A stretch of 44,198 bases of DNA from Phascolarctobacterium sp. (GTDB lineage: Bacteria; Bacillota; Negativicutes; Acidaminococcales; Acidaminococcaceae): positions 1 to 44,198 of the forward strand of contig JAUNIS010000020.1 in the NCBI GenBank assembly GCA_030523325.1, read 5' to 3'. Positions 33,330 through 40,707 of the stretch are shown here, piece by piece. A program made the position numbers and the translations under genes. Below the pieces are notes generated by a model. The model was given only the letters and a program-made list of their open reading frames with translations, was not told the origin of the DNA and ran no database searches. Numbering within the stretch: the first letter of the stretch is position 1; every line of letters starts with the position of its first letter.

Positions 33330-34475
33330 CTAAACCCCTACTCTCAAAAGTTCATTCACTGTCGTCAATCCTTGTAAAACTTTTCCAACGCCATCATCTC
33401 TCATACTTGTCATTCCTTTTGATGCCGCAAGTCTTGACAAATCCTTTTCACTGCAACCTTTACTAAATGCTTCTATCATCTCATCATCAAATATAAAAAC
33501 CTCTTGAACCGCGAGTCTCCCCTTATACCCAGTATTACCACATAAAGCACAGCCTTTAGACTCATACAAATTTACTTCTTGGGCTAAACCTAAATAAGCA
33601 GTCTCGTAAGTTTTAGCGGGACGTAGCTGCTTACAATTATTGCACAATTTTCGAACTAATCTTTGTCCAACGCTTCCTCTTAGCGCCGATGATAATTGGT
33701 ATCGTTCAACACCCATATCCAAAAGTCTTGTAACTGCACCAACAGCTGTGTTTGTGTGCAAGGTAGAAAAAATTAAGTGACCTGTCAATGCTGCCTGAAC
33801 TGCAACATCAGCCGTTTCATGGTCTCTAATCTCACCAACCATAATTATATCCGGATCTTGGCGAACAATAGAACGCAATCCTTTGGCAAATGTTAATCCT
33901 GTTTTAATATTGACTGTTACCTGATTAATACCTTGTAATTGATACTCAACAGGATCTTCAATTGTGATAATATTTTTCTCTTCAGAATTCAATACACTTA
34001 AAGTGGCGTAAAGAGTTGTGGATTTACCGCTACCTGTTGGTCCAGTTAAAAGGACAATTCCATGGGGCGCTTTATACAGTTTCTCGTATTGTTGCAAATT
34101 TTTTTCAGCAAAGTCTAAACTTTTAACATCAAGCATCTGCTTACCTTTGTCTAATATTCTAATAACAATCTTTTCGCCAAAAATTGTTGGCAAACTTGCA
34201 ACACGCAAATCTATTTTTCTTCCTTGATGAAGAATTTCACTGCGACCATCTTGAGGAACACGCCTTTCAGCGATATCCAGCCCACTCATAATCTTTATAC
34301 GACTAATCAGTGCAGCACGACTTGTACTAACCCTGTCAATTTCTCGCAAAATGCCATCTATCCGCATACGGATCTTTAAGTCTTCTTCTGTTGGTTCAAG
34401 ATGAATATCACTTGCTCCCAACTCAATGCCTATATTGATAATATCATCTGCAAGTTTAATACCGTTTCCTTCCAC
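33330..34475 (-). CDS. pilB: Short PilB/GspE-family pilus assembly ATPase
   Basis: Secretion ATPase that powers pilin polymerisation. GASDIHLEPTEEDLKIRMRIDG begins the N2 domain. Walker A GPTGSGKSTTLYA, ITIEDPVEYQL, Walker B DPDIIMVGEIRD and GHLIFSTLHTNTA complete the core. A C-terminal zinc site is formed by CNNC and CALC, a PilB/GspE/ComGA trait absent from PilT. At 381 aa it lacks the N1 domain(s) of standard PilB (usually about 550 aa), resembling ComGA-size enzymes. Start GTG 34475 has AAAGGAG before it. A structured leader with terminator controls it. Confidence 0.88.
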   Translation of the reverse strand: MEGNGIKLADDIINIGIELGASDIHLEPTEEDLKIRMRIDGILREIDRVSTSRAALISRIKIMSGLDIAERRVPQDGRSEILHQGRKIDLRVASLPTIFGEKIVIRILDKGKQMLDVKSLDFAEKNLQQYEKLYKAPHGIVLLTGPTGSGKSTTLYATLSVLNSEEKNIITIEDPVEYQLQGINQVTVNIKTGLTFAKGLRSIVRQDPDIIMVGEIRDHETADVAVQAALTGHLIFSTLHTNTAVGAVTRLLDMGVERYQLSSALRGSVGQRLVRKLCNNCKQLRPAKTYETAYLGLAQEVNLYESKGCALCGNTGYKGRLAVQEVFIFDDEMIEAFSKGCSEKDLSRLAASKGMTSMRDDGVGKVLQGLTTVNELLRVGV

Positions 34476-34489
34476 GTTTTTACTCCTTT

Positions 34490-34696
34490 CAAAACCAAAA
34501 GCAGCACGGCTACAAACCAGTTATACACTGGCCCATAGAACGTACTGCTTAAAATGACCATATTTTGTTGTATAATGCCACCCAAACTATCACCTCATAG
34601 ATATGATTATAAGCTTTGAATCATTTTCAGCGAATTAATTTGAGCCCTATTGCCTCCCCGCAGCCCCGCTGCTAGTTCATCAGCAAAAATCGTTCT
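34490..34696 (-). ncRNA. Structured pilB leader RNA (riboswitch-like, family unknown to me)
   Basis: On minus, in order: GCTGATGAA (34684-34676), a CAGC/GCTG hairpin, GGAGGCAATAGGGCTC (34657-34642), a variable arm with ATGATT/AATCAT, GGGTGGCA (34583-34576), and a long terminator. The terminator stem is AAGCAGTACG (34550-34541) / CGTGCTGCTT (34508-34499) with an inner CCAGT/ACTGG helix, followed by TTTTGGTTTT. The terminator abuts the pilB ribosome binding site. The same blocks recur at 42972-43151 on plus. Confidence 0.75.
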
Positions 34697-34702
34697 GAGA
34701 CT

Positions 34703-34731
34703 ATTTAAGCACAAAATTTTATAAATTGCAA
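34703..34731 (-). promoter_or_regulatory. Promoter of the pilB leader transcript
   Basis: Minus strand -35 TTGCAA (34731-34726), 17-bp spacer, -10 TTAAAT (34708-34703). The start lies near 34696, just before the conserved leader. Confidence 0.6.
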
Positions 34732-34767
34732 GTATAAATTTATTTGCGATTTTTTTCAACTTTCTAC

Positions 34768-34830
34768 TTGCCAAAGAAAAAAACTTGTAATAAAATGACA
34801 ATAGTAGTGAAGCATTAGCTACTATTGTCA
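34768..34830 (+). promoter_or_regulatory. pilPQ promoter with a perfect 12-bp palindromic operator at the start site
   Basis: -35 TTGCCA (34768-34773), 17-bp spacer, -10 TAAAAT (34791-34796). TGACAATAGTAG (34796-34807) and CTACTATTGTCA (34819-34830) are perfectly complementary arms around an 11-bp centre. They begin at the last base of the -10 and end one base before the ribosome binding site (AAGGAGG). The position over the start site suggests a repressor operator. Confidence 0.65.
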
Positions 34831-34842
34831 AAAGGAGGAATT

Positions 34843-35325
34843 ATGGAAACCAAATTCAAATTTGGTGGTGCCATACTAGTTATTCTTCTAGGATTTGCAT
34901 GTATTGTAGGCGGCATGCAAGTATTCTCTCCCCCAACAGAAGCACAGGAAAAAAAATTAGCGAAGCCGGAAGTTTATATTAACCCTAAGCTATTCGACAA
35001 AGCAAGGTCTTCCCCTGTGCCCTCTGCATCCGCGAAACTACGCAACCCCTTTGTACCCCAGCAACTAACAGTCAATGTTCTGGGCTCAAGGTTGCCAAAC
35101 CTTTCGCAGTCGCAAGTTCCCAATGCATCCACCCTCCCCGTCCTGCGAGGGATCATGGAGCAGAGCGGCCGACAATTTGCGATCATAGAATACAATAACC
35201 AAAGCCATATCTGTGCTCTTGGAAATAATGTAGGCAGTTATACCTTAACGGGTCTGACTGCCTTTTCTGTTTTTCTAGAGCACAACGGTCAGGTTATAGA
35301 ACTAAAATTGGGGAAGAAAAAATGA
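34843..35325 (+). CDS. PilP/GspC-like periplasmic pilus assembly protein
   Basis: 160 aa. N-terminal membrane helix (about residues 7-27: GGAILVILLGFACIVGGM), a Pro/Ser-rich linker with LRNPFVPQQ (the RNPF motif is common in PilP/GspC), and a small beta domain (LRGIMEQSGRQFAIIEYNNQ, then SHICALGNNVGSYTLT) like the homology region that docks on the secretin. ATG 34843 follows AAGGAGG by four bases; the TTG further upstream lies inside the operator. Its stop overlaps the secretin start (ATGA). Function is inferred from domain pattern and position. Confidence 0.7.
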   Translation: METKFKFGGAILVILLGFACIVGGMQVFSPPTEAQEKKLAKPEVYINPKLFDKARSSPVPSASAKLRNPFVPQQLTVNVLGSRLPNLSQSQVPNASTLPVLRGIMEQSGRQFAIIEYNNQSHICALGNNVGSYTLTGLTAFSVFLEHNGQVIELKLGKKK

Positions 35326-36548
35326 AGAAATTATTATGTACTGTCATCACTACAATTAGCCTAATTATCACCCAGCCCTGCAGTGCTATCACCATGCATA
35401 TCGTCGACGGTGAGGTGCGAGACGTCCTTGCTACCCTAGGAATGCTGGCCCAAAAAAATATCGTCACCGATTCCAGCTGCACCGGTACAATCTCCCTTAA
35501 CGTGCGGGATATGGACTTTGACAAAGCCTTAAGCATCGTCACCACCAGCAAAGCCCTGAGCGCAACCTATCTAGATGATGTCATCCTTGTGATGAGTGAA
35601 GAGCAAAGCAAAAAGGCTGGACTCAATCTTTTTAGCTTTAAATTAAATTATGCAAAAGCAAGCGAGCTCAAGGATGTCCTGCAAAATCTCGCGGCTAGCG
35701 GCAAGGTAAGTGCCGAACCAATCTCCAACACAATCTTTTATTACGGTTCCCAAAATGAAAGCAGCAAATTAAAAAAAGCCATCCAAATTATGGATGTGCC
35801 AACTAAACAAATTACCCTCGAAGCCAAAATTCTGAGCATCTCTCGCGAAAACTCCCGAGATTTAGGAATCAACTGGTCCTGGGATAGCATCCCGCAGAAC
35901 TCATTCGCCAGCGATGACTCATCAACCGACGCAGACTATGGCGGTCGCTTTAAATTTTGGCGGGGCTATAGTTTTAATTTTGCAGCTAAGCTTAATGCCT
36001 TAATAACAAGTGGCAAAGCAAAAATTTTAGCACGTCCCCATATTATTACCATCCCCGGCAAGGAAGCAAGCATCTTTATCGGCGATCACATTCCCGTACA
36101 AACGGAAAAACATACCAATAGCGAAAGCTATACAACTACCGAATATGTCGACGCAGGTATCAAGCTGCGCTATACTCCCATCGTCAATGCCGCAGGAACC
36201 ATGGTCACTGCCGAAGTCCATACCGAGGTCGCAACCCCCACCCTCGTGTCCGACCTAAAAAATTATCGCATCTCTAGCCGTAAGGCCGATACCCATGTGC
36301 GAATGCTCAGTGGCGAGACTCTGGTCATAGGCGGGCTCATCGGGGAAGAAGAATCAAAAAGCGTGCAAAGGATTCCCCTCTTAAGTAAAATTCCCCTCTT
36401 CGGTCATCTTTTTAAAAATTCCTCCAAGAAAAAAACAAAAAGCGAGGTCTTAATGTTTTTGACCCCTTATATCACCGATGCAGGCCAAAGTCCTGCCATC
36501 TATAACAAAACAGAAAATGAAAAAGAGAACCCCAAGGGTCCTCGCTAG
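35322..36548 (+). CDS. pilQ: Secretin (PilQ/GspD family outer-membrane channel)
   Basis: 408 aa. Signal peptide at residues 1-22 (LLCTVITTISLIITQPCSA). One small N-terminal domain of STN type (MHIVDGEVRDVLATLGMLAQ) and one N1/KH-like secretin_N domain are followed by the beta-barrel secretin core: AKILARPHIITIPGKEAS, the GDHIPVQ motif, GIKLRYTPIV and VIGGLIGEEES with IPLLSKIPLFGHLF. Short for PilQ (no AMIN domains), closer to compact Firmicutes-diderm secretins. A Lys/Glu-rich tail ends the protein. A secretin implies an outer membrane. Visibly richer in GC than the minus-strand pilus genes. Confidence 0.88.
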   Translation: MKKLLCTVITTISLIITQPCSAITMHIVDGEVRDVLATLGMLAQKNIVTDSSCTGTISLNVRDMDFDKALSIVTTSKALSATYLDDVILVMSEEQSKKAGLNLFSFKLNYAKASELKDVLQNLAASGKVSAEPISNTIFYYGSQNESSKLKKAIQIMDVPTKQITLEAKILSISRENSRDLGINWSWDSIPQNSFASDDSSTDADYGGRFKFWRGYSFNFAAKLNALITSGKAKILARPHIITIPGKEASIFIGDHIPVQTEKHTNSESYTTTEYVDAGIKLRYTPIVNAAGTMVTAEVHTEVATPTLVSDLKNYRISSRKADTHVRMLSGETLVIGGLIGEEESKSVQRIPLLSKIPLFGHLFKNSSKKKTKSEVLMFLTPYITDAGQSPAIYNKTENEKENPKGPR

Positions 36549-36584
36549 CCGGTCTGACTCTCTCCAGAATTAATTTGTCCCCAG

Positions 36585-36616
36585 AAAAAAATTGAGAGCC
36601 ACTGCCGTGACTCTCA
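36585..36616 (-). terminator. Intrinsic terminator after alaS
   Basis: On minus: TGAGAGTCAC (36616-36607) pairs with GTGGCTCTCA (36602-36593), ten pairs with one U-G, GGCA loop, followed by ATTTTTTTC. About 100 bp beyond the alaS stop; a repeat copy lies in between. Confidence 0.85.
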
Positions 36617-36654
36617 GTTCGATTTTAATTAAACGTTCAGAACTTTAACATATT

Positions 36655-36715
36655 TTTAATCCTAGGATTTTTGCTCCGCAAAAATCCATCCTCAATTGCT
36701 CATTGCTAATTGATT
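36655..36715 (-). repeat. Dispersed hairpin repeat, copy B
   Basis: On minus it reads AATCAATTAGCAATGAGCAA, then TTGAG, then the hairpin GGATTTTTGC-GGA-GCAAAAATCC (36687-36665), then TAGGATTAAA. It matches the copies at 42735-42796 and 40488-40551. It lies between the convergent pilQ and alaS genes. Confidence 0.8.
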
Positions 36716-39339
36716 TATTTCACTTGTTCTTCCACAAGCCCCTTGACAGCAGCGAGTGCCTCGTCAACCTTAGACGCATCCTTCGCACCAGCTTGAGCCA
36801 TGTCAGGACGACCACCGCCGCCACCGCCACAAATCTTGGCGATAGCCTTCACAATATTGCCGCAGTGAATTCCCTTGCTAACAGCATCCTTGGGAGCCAT
36901 AGCCAGCAACATGACCTTGGCATTAATCTCGGCAGCAAGAACAACTAAGCCACCAACAGTATCACGCATTTGATCTCCAAGACCACGCAGTGCGTCTATT
37001 GAATCGGCATTAACCTTTTGGGTTAAAACCTTAATGCCTTTAACCTCTTGCACCTTGTCTGCCACATCAGAAACCTGTGCCTTGGCAATTTCATTAGCCA
37101 GCTCTTCGGCTTTCTTTTGAGCAGCCTTCAGCTCAGCCTGGAGAGCTTCTAAACGGGAAGGAAGATCAACAGTGCGGCATTTAAGACTTGCAGCCAAGCC
37201 CTTAACCATTTCTTCGGTTTCTTTTACATGAGCCACTGCCCCATGACCGGTGACAGCCTCGATACGACGTACGCCTGCACCACTTGAACCTTCAGAAACA
37301 ATCTTGAACATACCGATTTGCGCAGTATTTTCAACATGGCTGCCGCCACAGAATTCCATGGAGAAATCGGGAACGGTTACCACGCGAACAATATTGCCAT
37401 ATTTTTCACCAAAGAGAGCTGTCGCGCCCTTCTTTTTAGCTTCTTCGATAGGCAGCTCTTCAATCTCTACATCCTTAGAAGCGAGAATTTGTTCATTAAC
37501 AATGGCTTCGACTTCCTTGAGCTCTTCTTCAGTTACAGCACTAAAATGAGAGAAGTCAAAACGCAGACGATCAGGACCAACGTAGGAGCCTGCTTGGTTT
37601 ACGTGAGAGCCAAGCACTTGTTTTAAAGCTGCGTGCATCAAGTGAGTTGCCGTATGATTGCGAGCAATATCCAGCTTACGAGAAGTAGCAACCTCAAAGC
37701 CTACAGCATCCCCTACTTGCACAGTACCTTCAACAACAGTACCTACCATAATGATAGCACCGTCCGGTAATTTTTTCGTAGTAGAAACCTCTACAAGACC
37801 TGTAGGAGCTACAATCTTACCAATGTCACCCAGCTGACCACCGCCCTCTGCATGGAAAGGAGTTACGTCACAAATAATTGCCACATCGGTTCCATCTTGA
37901 GCAGTTTCAATAGCTTCCGTCTCGGCTTGGGGGAACATTCTGACGATGGAGCCAGCCTTAACAGTTTCATCAGCCTTCAGGGAGGCAACATCAAGGCCAC
38001 GAGTATTATATACAACAACACGACCAGCCTTGTCAGAGCGAGCTTCACGAGCCATCTTACGTTGAACCTCAAGAGCCGCATCAAAGCCTGCCTTATCCAT
38101 TGTCATGCCTTGTTCTTCAAGAATTTCTGCAGTTAATTCCCAGGGGAAACCAAAGGTATCGTTCAAACGGAAAGCAGCCGCACCATCAAGAACTGTTTTA
38201 CCACTGGCTTGGCATTTAGCAATCTCTTCGTTTAAGAGCTCGCTGCCTTGCTTTAAGGTACGCAGGAAGGAGGTTTCTTCCATCTCGATAACCTTCATAA
38301 TATAATCGCGTTTCTCGATGAGATTAGGATATTGCTCGCCGTAAAGCTTCATAACAACATCAACCGCTCCAGCCAGGAACATTTTTTCAATGCCCAAGAG
38401 ACGACCGTGACGAACTGCTCTACGTAAAATACGACGCAGCACGTAGCCACGACCTTCGTTAGAAGGAAGAATGCCGTCGCCAATCATAAAGGTCATGGAA
38501 CGAGCATGGTCGGCGATAACCTTGAGGGAAATGTTGGTCTTCTTATCCTTGCCGTATTCAACACCTGCTTGCTCAGCTGCATATTCTACGATGGGGAAAA
38601 TTAAATCGGTTTCAAAATTGGAAGGACAGCCTTGAACAACGGATGCAAGACGTTCCAGACCACAACCAGTATCGATGTTTTTATTTTTGAGCGGCGTATA
38701 AGAGCCATCGTCATTTTTATTAAATTGAGTGAATACCAGGTTCCAGATTTCCAGGAAACGGTCACAGTCACAGCCAACACCGCAGGTAGGCTTGCCACAG
38801 CCACGAGCTTCACCAAGATCGATATGGATCTCGGAGTCCGGACCACATGGACCACCGGTAGAAATTTCCCACCAGTTTTCTTCCAAACGGACGATGCGTT
38901 CGTCGGGCACACCTACAACATCATGCCAAATTTCATAAGCCTCGTCATCCTTAGGATAAATGGTTACCCAAAGCTTGTCAGCAGGCAGACCCATTTCTTT
39001 AGTTAAAAATTCCCAGGACCAAGGAATGATTTCTTTCTTGAAATAATCGCCAAAAGAAAAGTCGCCCAACATTTCAAAAAAAGTATGATGGCGAGCAGTA
39101 CGACCTACGTTTTCAATGTCACCAGTACGTACACATTTTTGACTAGTTGCAATACGCGTACGAGGAGGTTTCATCTTGCCAGTAAAAAATGGTTTAAACG
39201 GAGCCATGCCAGCGCCAATTAATAACAAGGACGGGTCATCTTGCGGGATCAAGGATGCGGAAGGAAGGATTAAATGTTGTCTTTCCTCGAAAAATTTCAG
39301 GAACTTTTCGCGAATTTGATTACCGGATAAATATTGCAT
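36715..39339 (-). CDS. alaS: Alanyl-tRNA synthetase
   Basis: Class II synthetase for tRNA-Ala with a cis-editing domain. Catalytic core: LLLIGAGMAPFKPFF, VRTGDIENVGRTARHHTFFE and LGDFSFGDYFKKE. The editing site has the zinc ligands HTATHLMHAAL and MEFCGGSHV. The C-terminal C-Ala domain ends with CGGGGGGRPDMAQAGAKD. 874 aa is normal. AAGGAG lies before the ATG. A promoter with good boxes lies about 70-100 bp upstream. Unlike ileS there is no T-box. Confidence 0.98.
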   Translation of the reverse strand: MQYLSGNQIREKFLKFFEERQHLILPSASLIPQDDPSLLLIGAGMAPFKPFFTGKMKPPRTRIATSQKCVRTGDIENVGRTARHHTFFEMLGDFSFGDYFKKEIIPWSWEFLTKEMGLPADKLWVTIYPKDDEAYEIWHDVVGVPDERIVRLEENWWEISTGGPCGPDSEIHIDLGEARGCGKPTCGVGCDCDRFLEIWNLVFTQFNKNDDGSYTPLKNKNIDTGCGLERLASVVQGCPSNFETDLIFPIVEYAAEQAGVEYGKDKKTNISLKVIADHARSMTFMIGDGILPSNEGRGYVLRRILRRAVRHGRLLGIEKMFLAGAVDVVMKLYGEQYPNLIEKRDYIMKVIEMEETSFLRTLKQGSELLNEEIAKCQASGKTVLDGAAAFRLNDTFGFPWELTAEILEEQGMTMDKAGFDAALEVQRKMAREARSDKAGRVVVYNTRGLDVASLKADETVKAGSIVRMFPQAETEAIETAQDGTDVAIICDVTPFHAEGGGQLGDIGKIVAPTGLVEVSTTKKLPDGAIIMVGTVVEGTVQVGDAVGFEVATSRKLDIARNHTATHLMHAALKQVLGSHVNQAGSYVGPDRLRFDFSHFSAVTEEELKEVEAIVNEQILASKDVEIEELPIEEAKKKGATALFGEKYGNIVRVVTVPDFSMEFCGGSHVENTAQIGMFKIVSEGSSGAGVRRIEAVTGHGAVAHVKETEEMVKGLAASLKCRTVDLPSRLEALQAELKAAQKKAEELANEIAKAQVSDVADKVQEVKGIKVLTQKVNADSIDALRGLGDQMRDTVGGLVVLAAEINAKVMLLAMAPKDAVSKGIHCGNIVKAIAKICGGGGGGRPDMAQAGAKDASKVDEALAAVKGLVEEQVK

Positions 39340-39409
39340 AATCAGGTCTCTCCTTAAATATAAATTGCGTTAAAATCGCATAAATTCACTATTAAAACAG
39401 ATATAGAAA

Positions 39410-39438
39410 ATTATACAATTATTGAGGAGAATAGTCAA
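39410..39438 (-). promoter_or_regulatory. Promoter of alaS
   Basis: Minus strand -35 TTGACT (39438-39433), 17-bp spacer, -10 TATAAT (39415-39410). Confidence 0.75.
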
Positions 39439-39556
39439 TGTATACTTAAGAGTAATGAGTTGAAAACGATGCTGATAATTTTACTTAAAATTCTTCTAAA
39501 AATATCGCACTAGCCAAAGGTTTGTAATATACTAAAGCTAATGGAGGTGCTTAGTT

Positions 39557-39857
39557 ATGCCAAATATTAAACCAGTTTCAGACTTACGAAATTACAATAC
39601 TGTTTTAAGCGAAGTAAGTTATGGTTCTCCTGTATATCTAACACGAAGGAGATATACTTACTAGAACATATGCCTTTTAGATATCCCGTGTATCATTTTG
39701 AACCGTGGAAAAGTTACGGAATACGTTTTTTCAAGTTGATAATTATCTAATTTTCTACAAAACACGAGAAGAAGACCGTGCTGTTTTTATTGTCAGAATT
39801 ATGTTTGCCAAAATGAATATAGCAGATGCGATCAGGTACGAAACTGATTTAATTTAG
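39557..39857 (+). pseudogene. Remnant of a type II toxin-antitoxin pair (Phd/YefM-like antitoxin joined to RelE/ParE-like toxin)
   Basis: A 35-codon frame (39557-39664, RBS GGAGGTG) encodes MPNIKPVSDLRNYNTVLSEV followed by SYGSPVYLTR, the start of a Phd/YefM antitoxin, and then stops. Directly after, LLEHMPFRYPVYHFEPWKSY with GIRFF runs from about 39658. After a frame change near 39735 it continues VDNYLIFYKTREEDRAVFIV and RIMFAKMNIADAI to a stop at 39857. The PW..GIR..VDNYLIFY pattern is the C-terminal half of a RelE/ParE toxin. An internal deletion removed the antitoxin's 3' part and the toxin's 5' part, and a frameshift followed. Confidence 0.8.
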
Positions 39858-39869
39858 TTATTTTACACA

Positions 39870-39905
39870 TAAAAAATCCCTGAGTTTTATATCGGCCCAG
39901 GGATT
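39870..39905 (-). terminator. Intrinsic terminator after the exported-protein gene
   Basis: On minus AATCCCTG (39905-39898) pairs with CAGGGATT (39882-39875), followed by TTTT. It begins nine bases past the stop codon. Confidence 0.8.
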
Positions 39906-39913
39906 ATCGATTT

Positions 39914-40459
39914 TTATTCAAAGCTTAAAGATTTAATTGCCTTTTGAATGCATTGTACGTTGAAGATGGAGTCGTCGTTCATCGGGTAGTTGGACTCAAC
40001 CTTGTACCAATGATGATTTACCAAGAACATGGAAGTCATTTGATAATGACGATCCTTTTCAACCTCGGGGACGGTAGCGATAATACGAATCTCGCTGCGC
40101 AGCGGATGTTCAACGAAACCACATTGCATCAGTCTAGCTCTCGGATGCTTTTTCATGTAGTCGGCTTTAACCTCGGCCAGAAGCCTTTCGCGGGTAGAAG
40201 ACATAACACGGTTCAAGCTTTCGGTAGAAATTTTTTTCTCGCTCTTAGTCATGGCCATATTAACATCGCCATTTGCTGCGGTAAAAATATTTTCGCCGCC
40301 AACGGAAACGGTCCAAGGAGCAGGAACAATTAAGGATACTTTTGCATCCTTATTATCTACGTTTTGCCAAGCAACGTCGGAAATACCTGCAAAGGCAGTG
40401 CCGGCAACAGCTAAGCTACCAATTAAAAGAGCGGTGCTAAGGGTTTTTCTAAAATTCAT
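39914..40459 (-). CDS. Exported protein of unknown function
   Basis: 181 aa with a clear signal peptide (MNFRKTLSTALLIGSLAVAG, cleavage likely after AFA near residue 24). The mature part begins GISDVAWQNVDN, followed by a beta-rich start (KVSLIVPAPWTVS), a Lys/Arg-rich helical middle and one pair of cysteines (MQCGF and VQCIQ) that could form a disulphide. The pattern of a central helix between beta strands is loosely like PsbP/Mog1-fold lipoprotein-like proteins, but I do not recognise the family. GGAGGT lies 11 bases before the ATG. It is a monocistronic unit with its own terminator, and its leader carries a dispersed repeat copy. Confidence 0.8.
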   Translation of the reverse strand: MNFRKTLSTALLIGSLAVAGTAFAGISDVAWQNVDNKDAKVSLIVPAPWTVSVGGENIFTAANGDVNMAMTKSEKKISTESLNRVMSSTRERLLAEVKADYMKKHPRARLMQCGFVEHPLRSEIRIIATVPEVEKDRHYQMTSMFLVNHHWYKVESNYPMNDDSIFNVQCIQKAIKSLSFE

Positions 40460-40487
40460 AGTATGGTATACCTCCGATATAATGCGT

Positions 40488-40551
40488 AATTAATTAGCAA
40501 TGAGCAATGAGCAACTGTGGTTGAATTTGCTGCGCAAATTCTTTGATTAAA
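40488..40551 (+). repeat. Dispersed hairpin repeat, copy C (diverged)
   Basis: AATTAATTAGCAATGAGCAA, then TGAGCAACTGTGG, then the hairpin GAATTTGC-TGC-GCAAATTC (40523-40541), then TTTGATTAAA. The stem differs from copies A and B yet stays fully paired. It lies in the leader of the exported-protein gene. Confidence 0.75.
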
Positions 40552-40632
40552 TATTGTAATTTGTTTAGATTAATTCTAACTTAACAGGATTATTTTAACA
40601 TAATTTTTCAAAAAGTGCTAATGGATTTTACA

Positions 40633-40707
40633 ATTTGCGAAAATGATTTAGGTCGCAAAAGCATTTTTAATTCGCAAAACGTTATTAATTCGCAGAAGCA
40701 TTTTATT
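40633..40707. repeat. Four degenerate 18-19 bp tandem repeats at the 3' end of tctA
   Basis: Units begin near 40634, 40652, 40671 and 40689. The best-kept unit is TTCGCAAAACGTTATTAA. The last unit runs into the tctA stop codon. The spacing matches the array beside pgeF, but the sequence differs. Confidence 0.7.

Noticed and set aside
34576..34583. GGGTGGCA in the pilB leader looks like the beginning of a T-box sequence
   Set aside because: The rest of the T-box motif (ACCGCG-like), stem I signatures and a specifier codon are missing; the genuine T-box before ileS shows how different the pattern is.
34642..34657. GGAGGCAATAGGGCTC resembles the GAGGAAAGTCCGGGCTC motif of RNase P RNA
   Set aside because: The element is far too short and lacks the other RNase P conserved regions; the match is partial.
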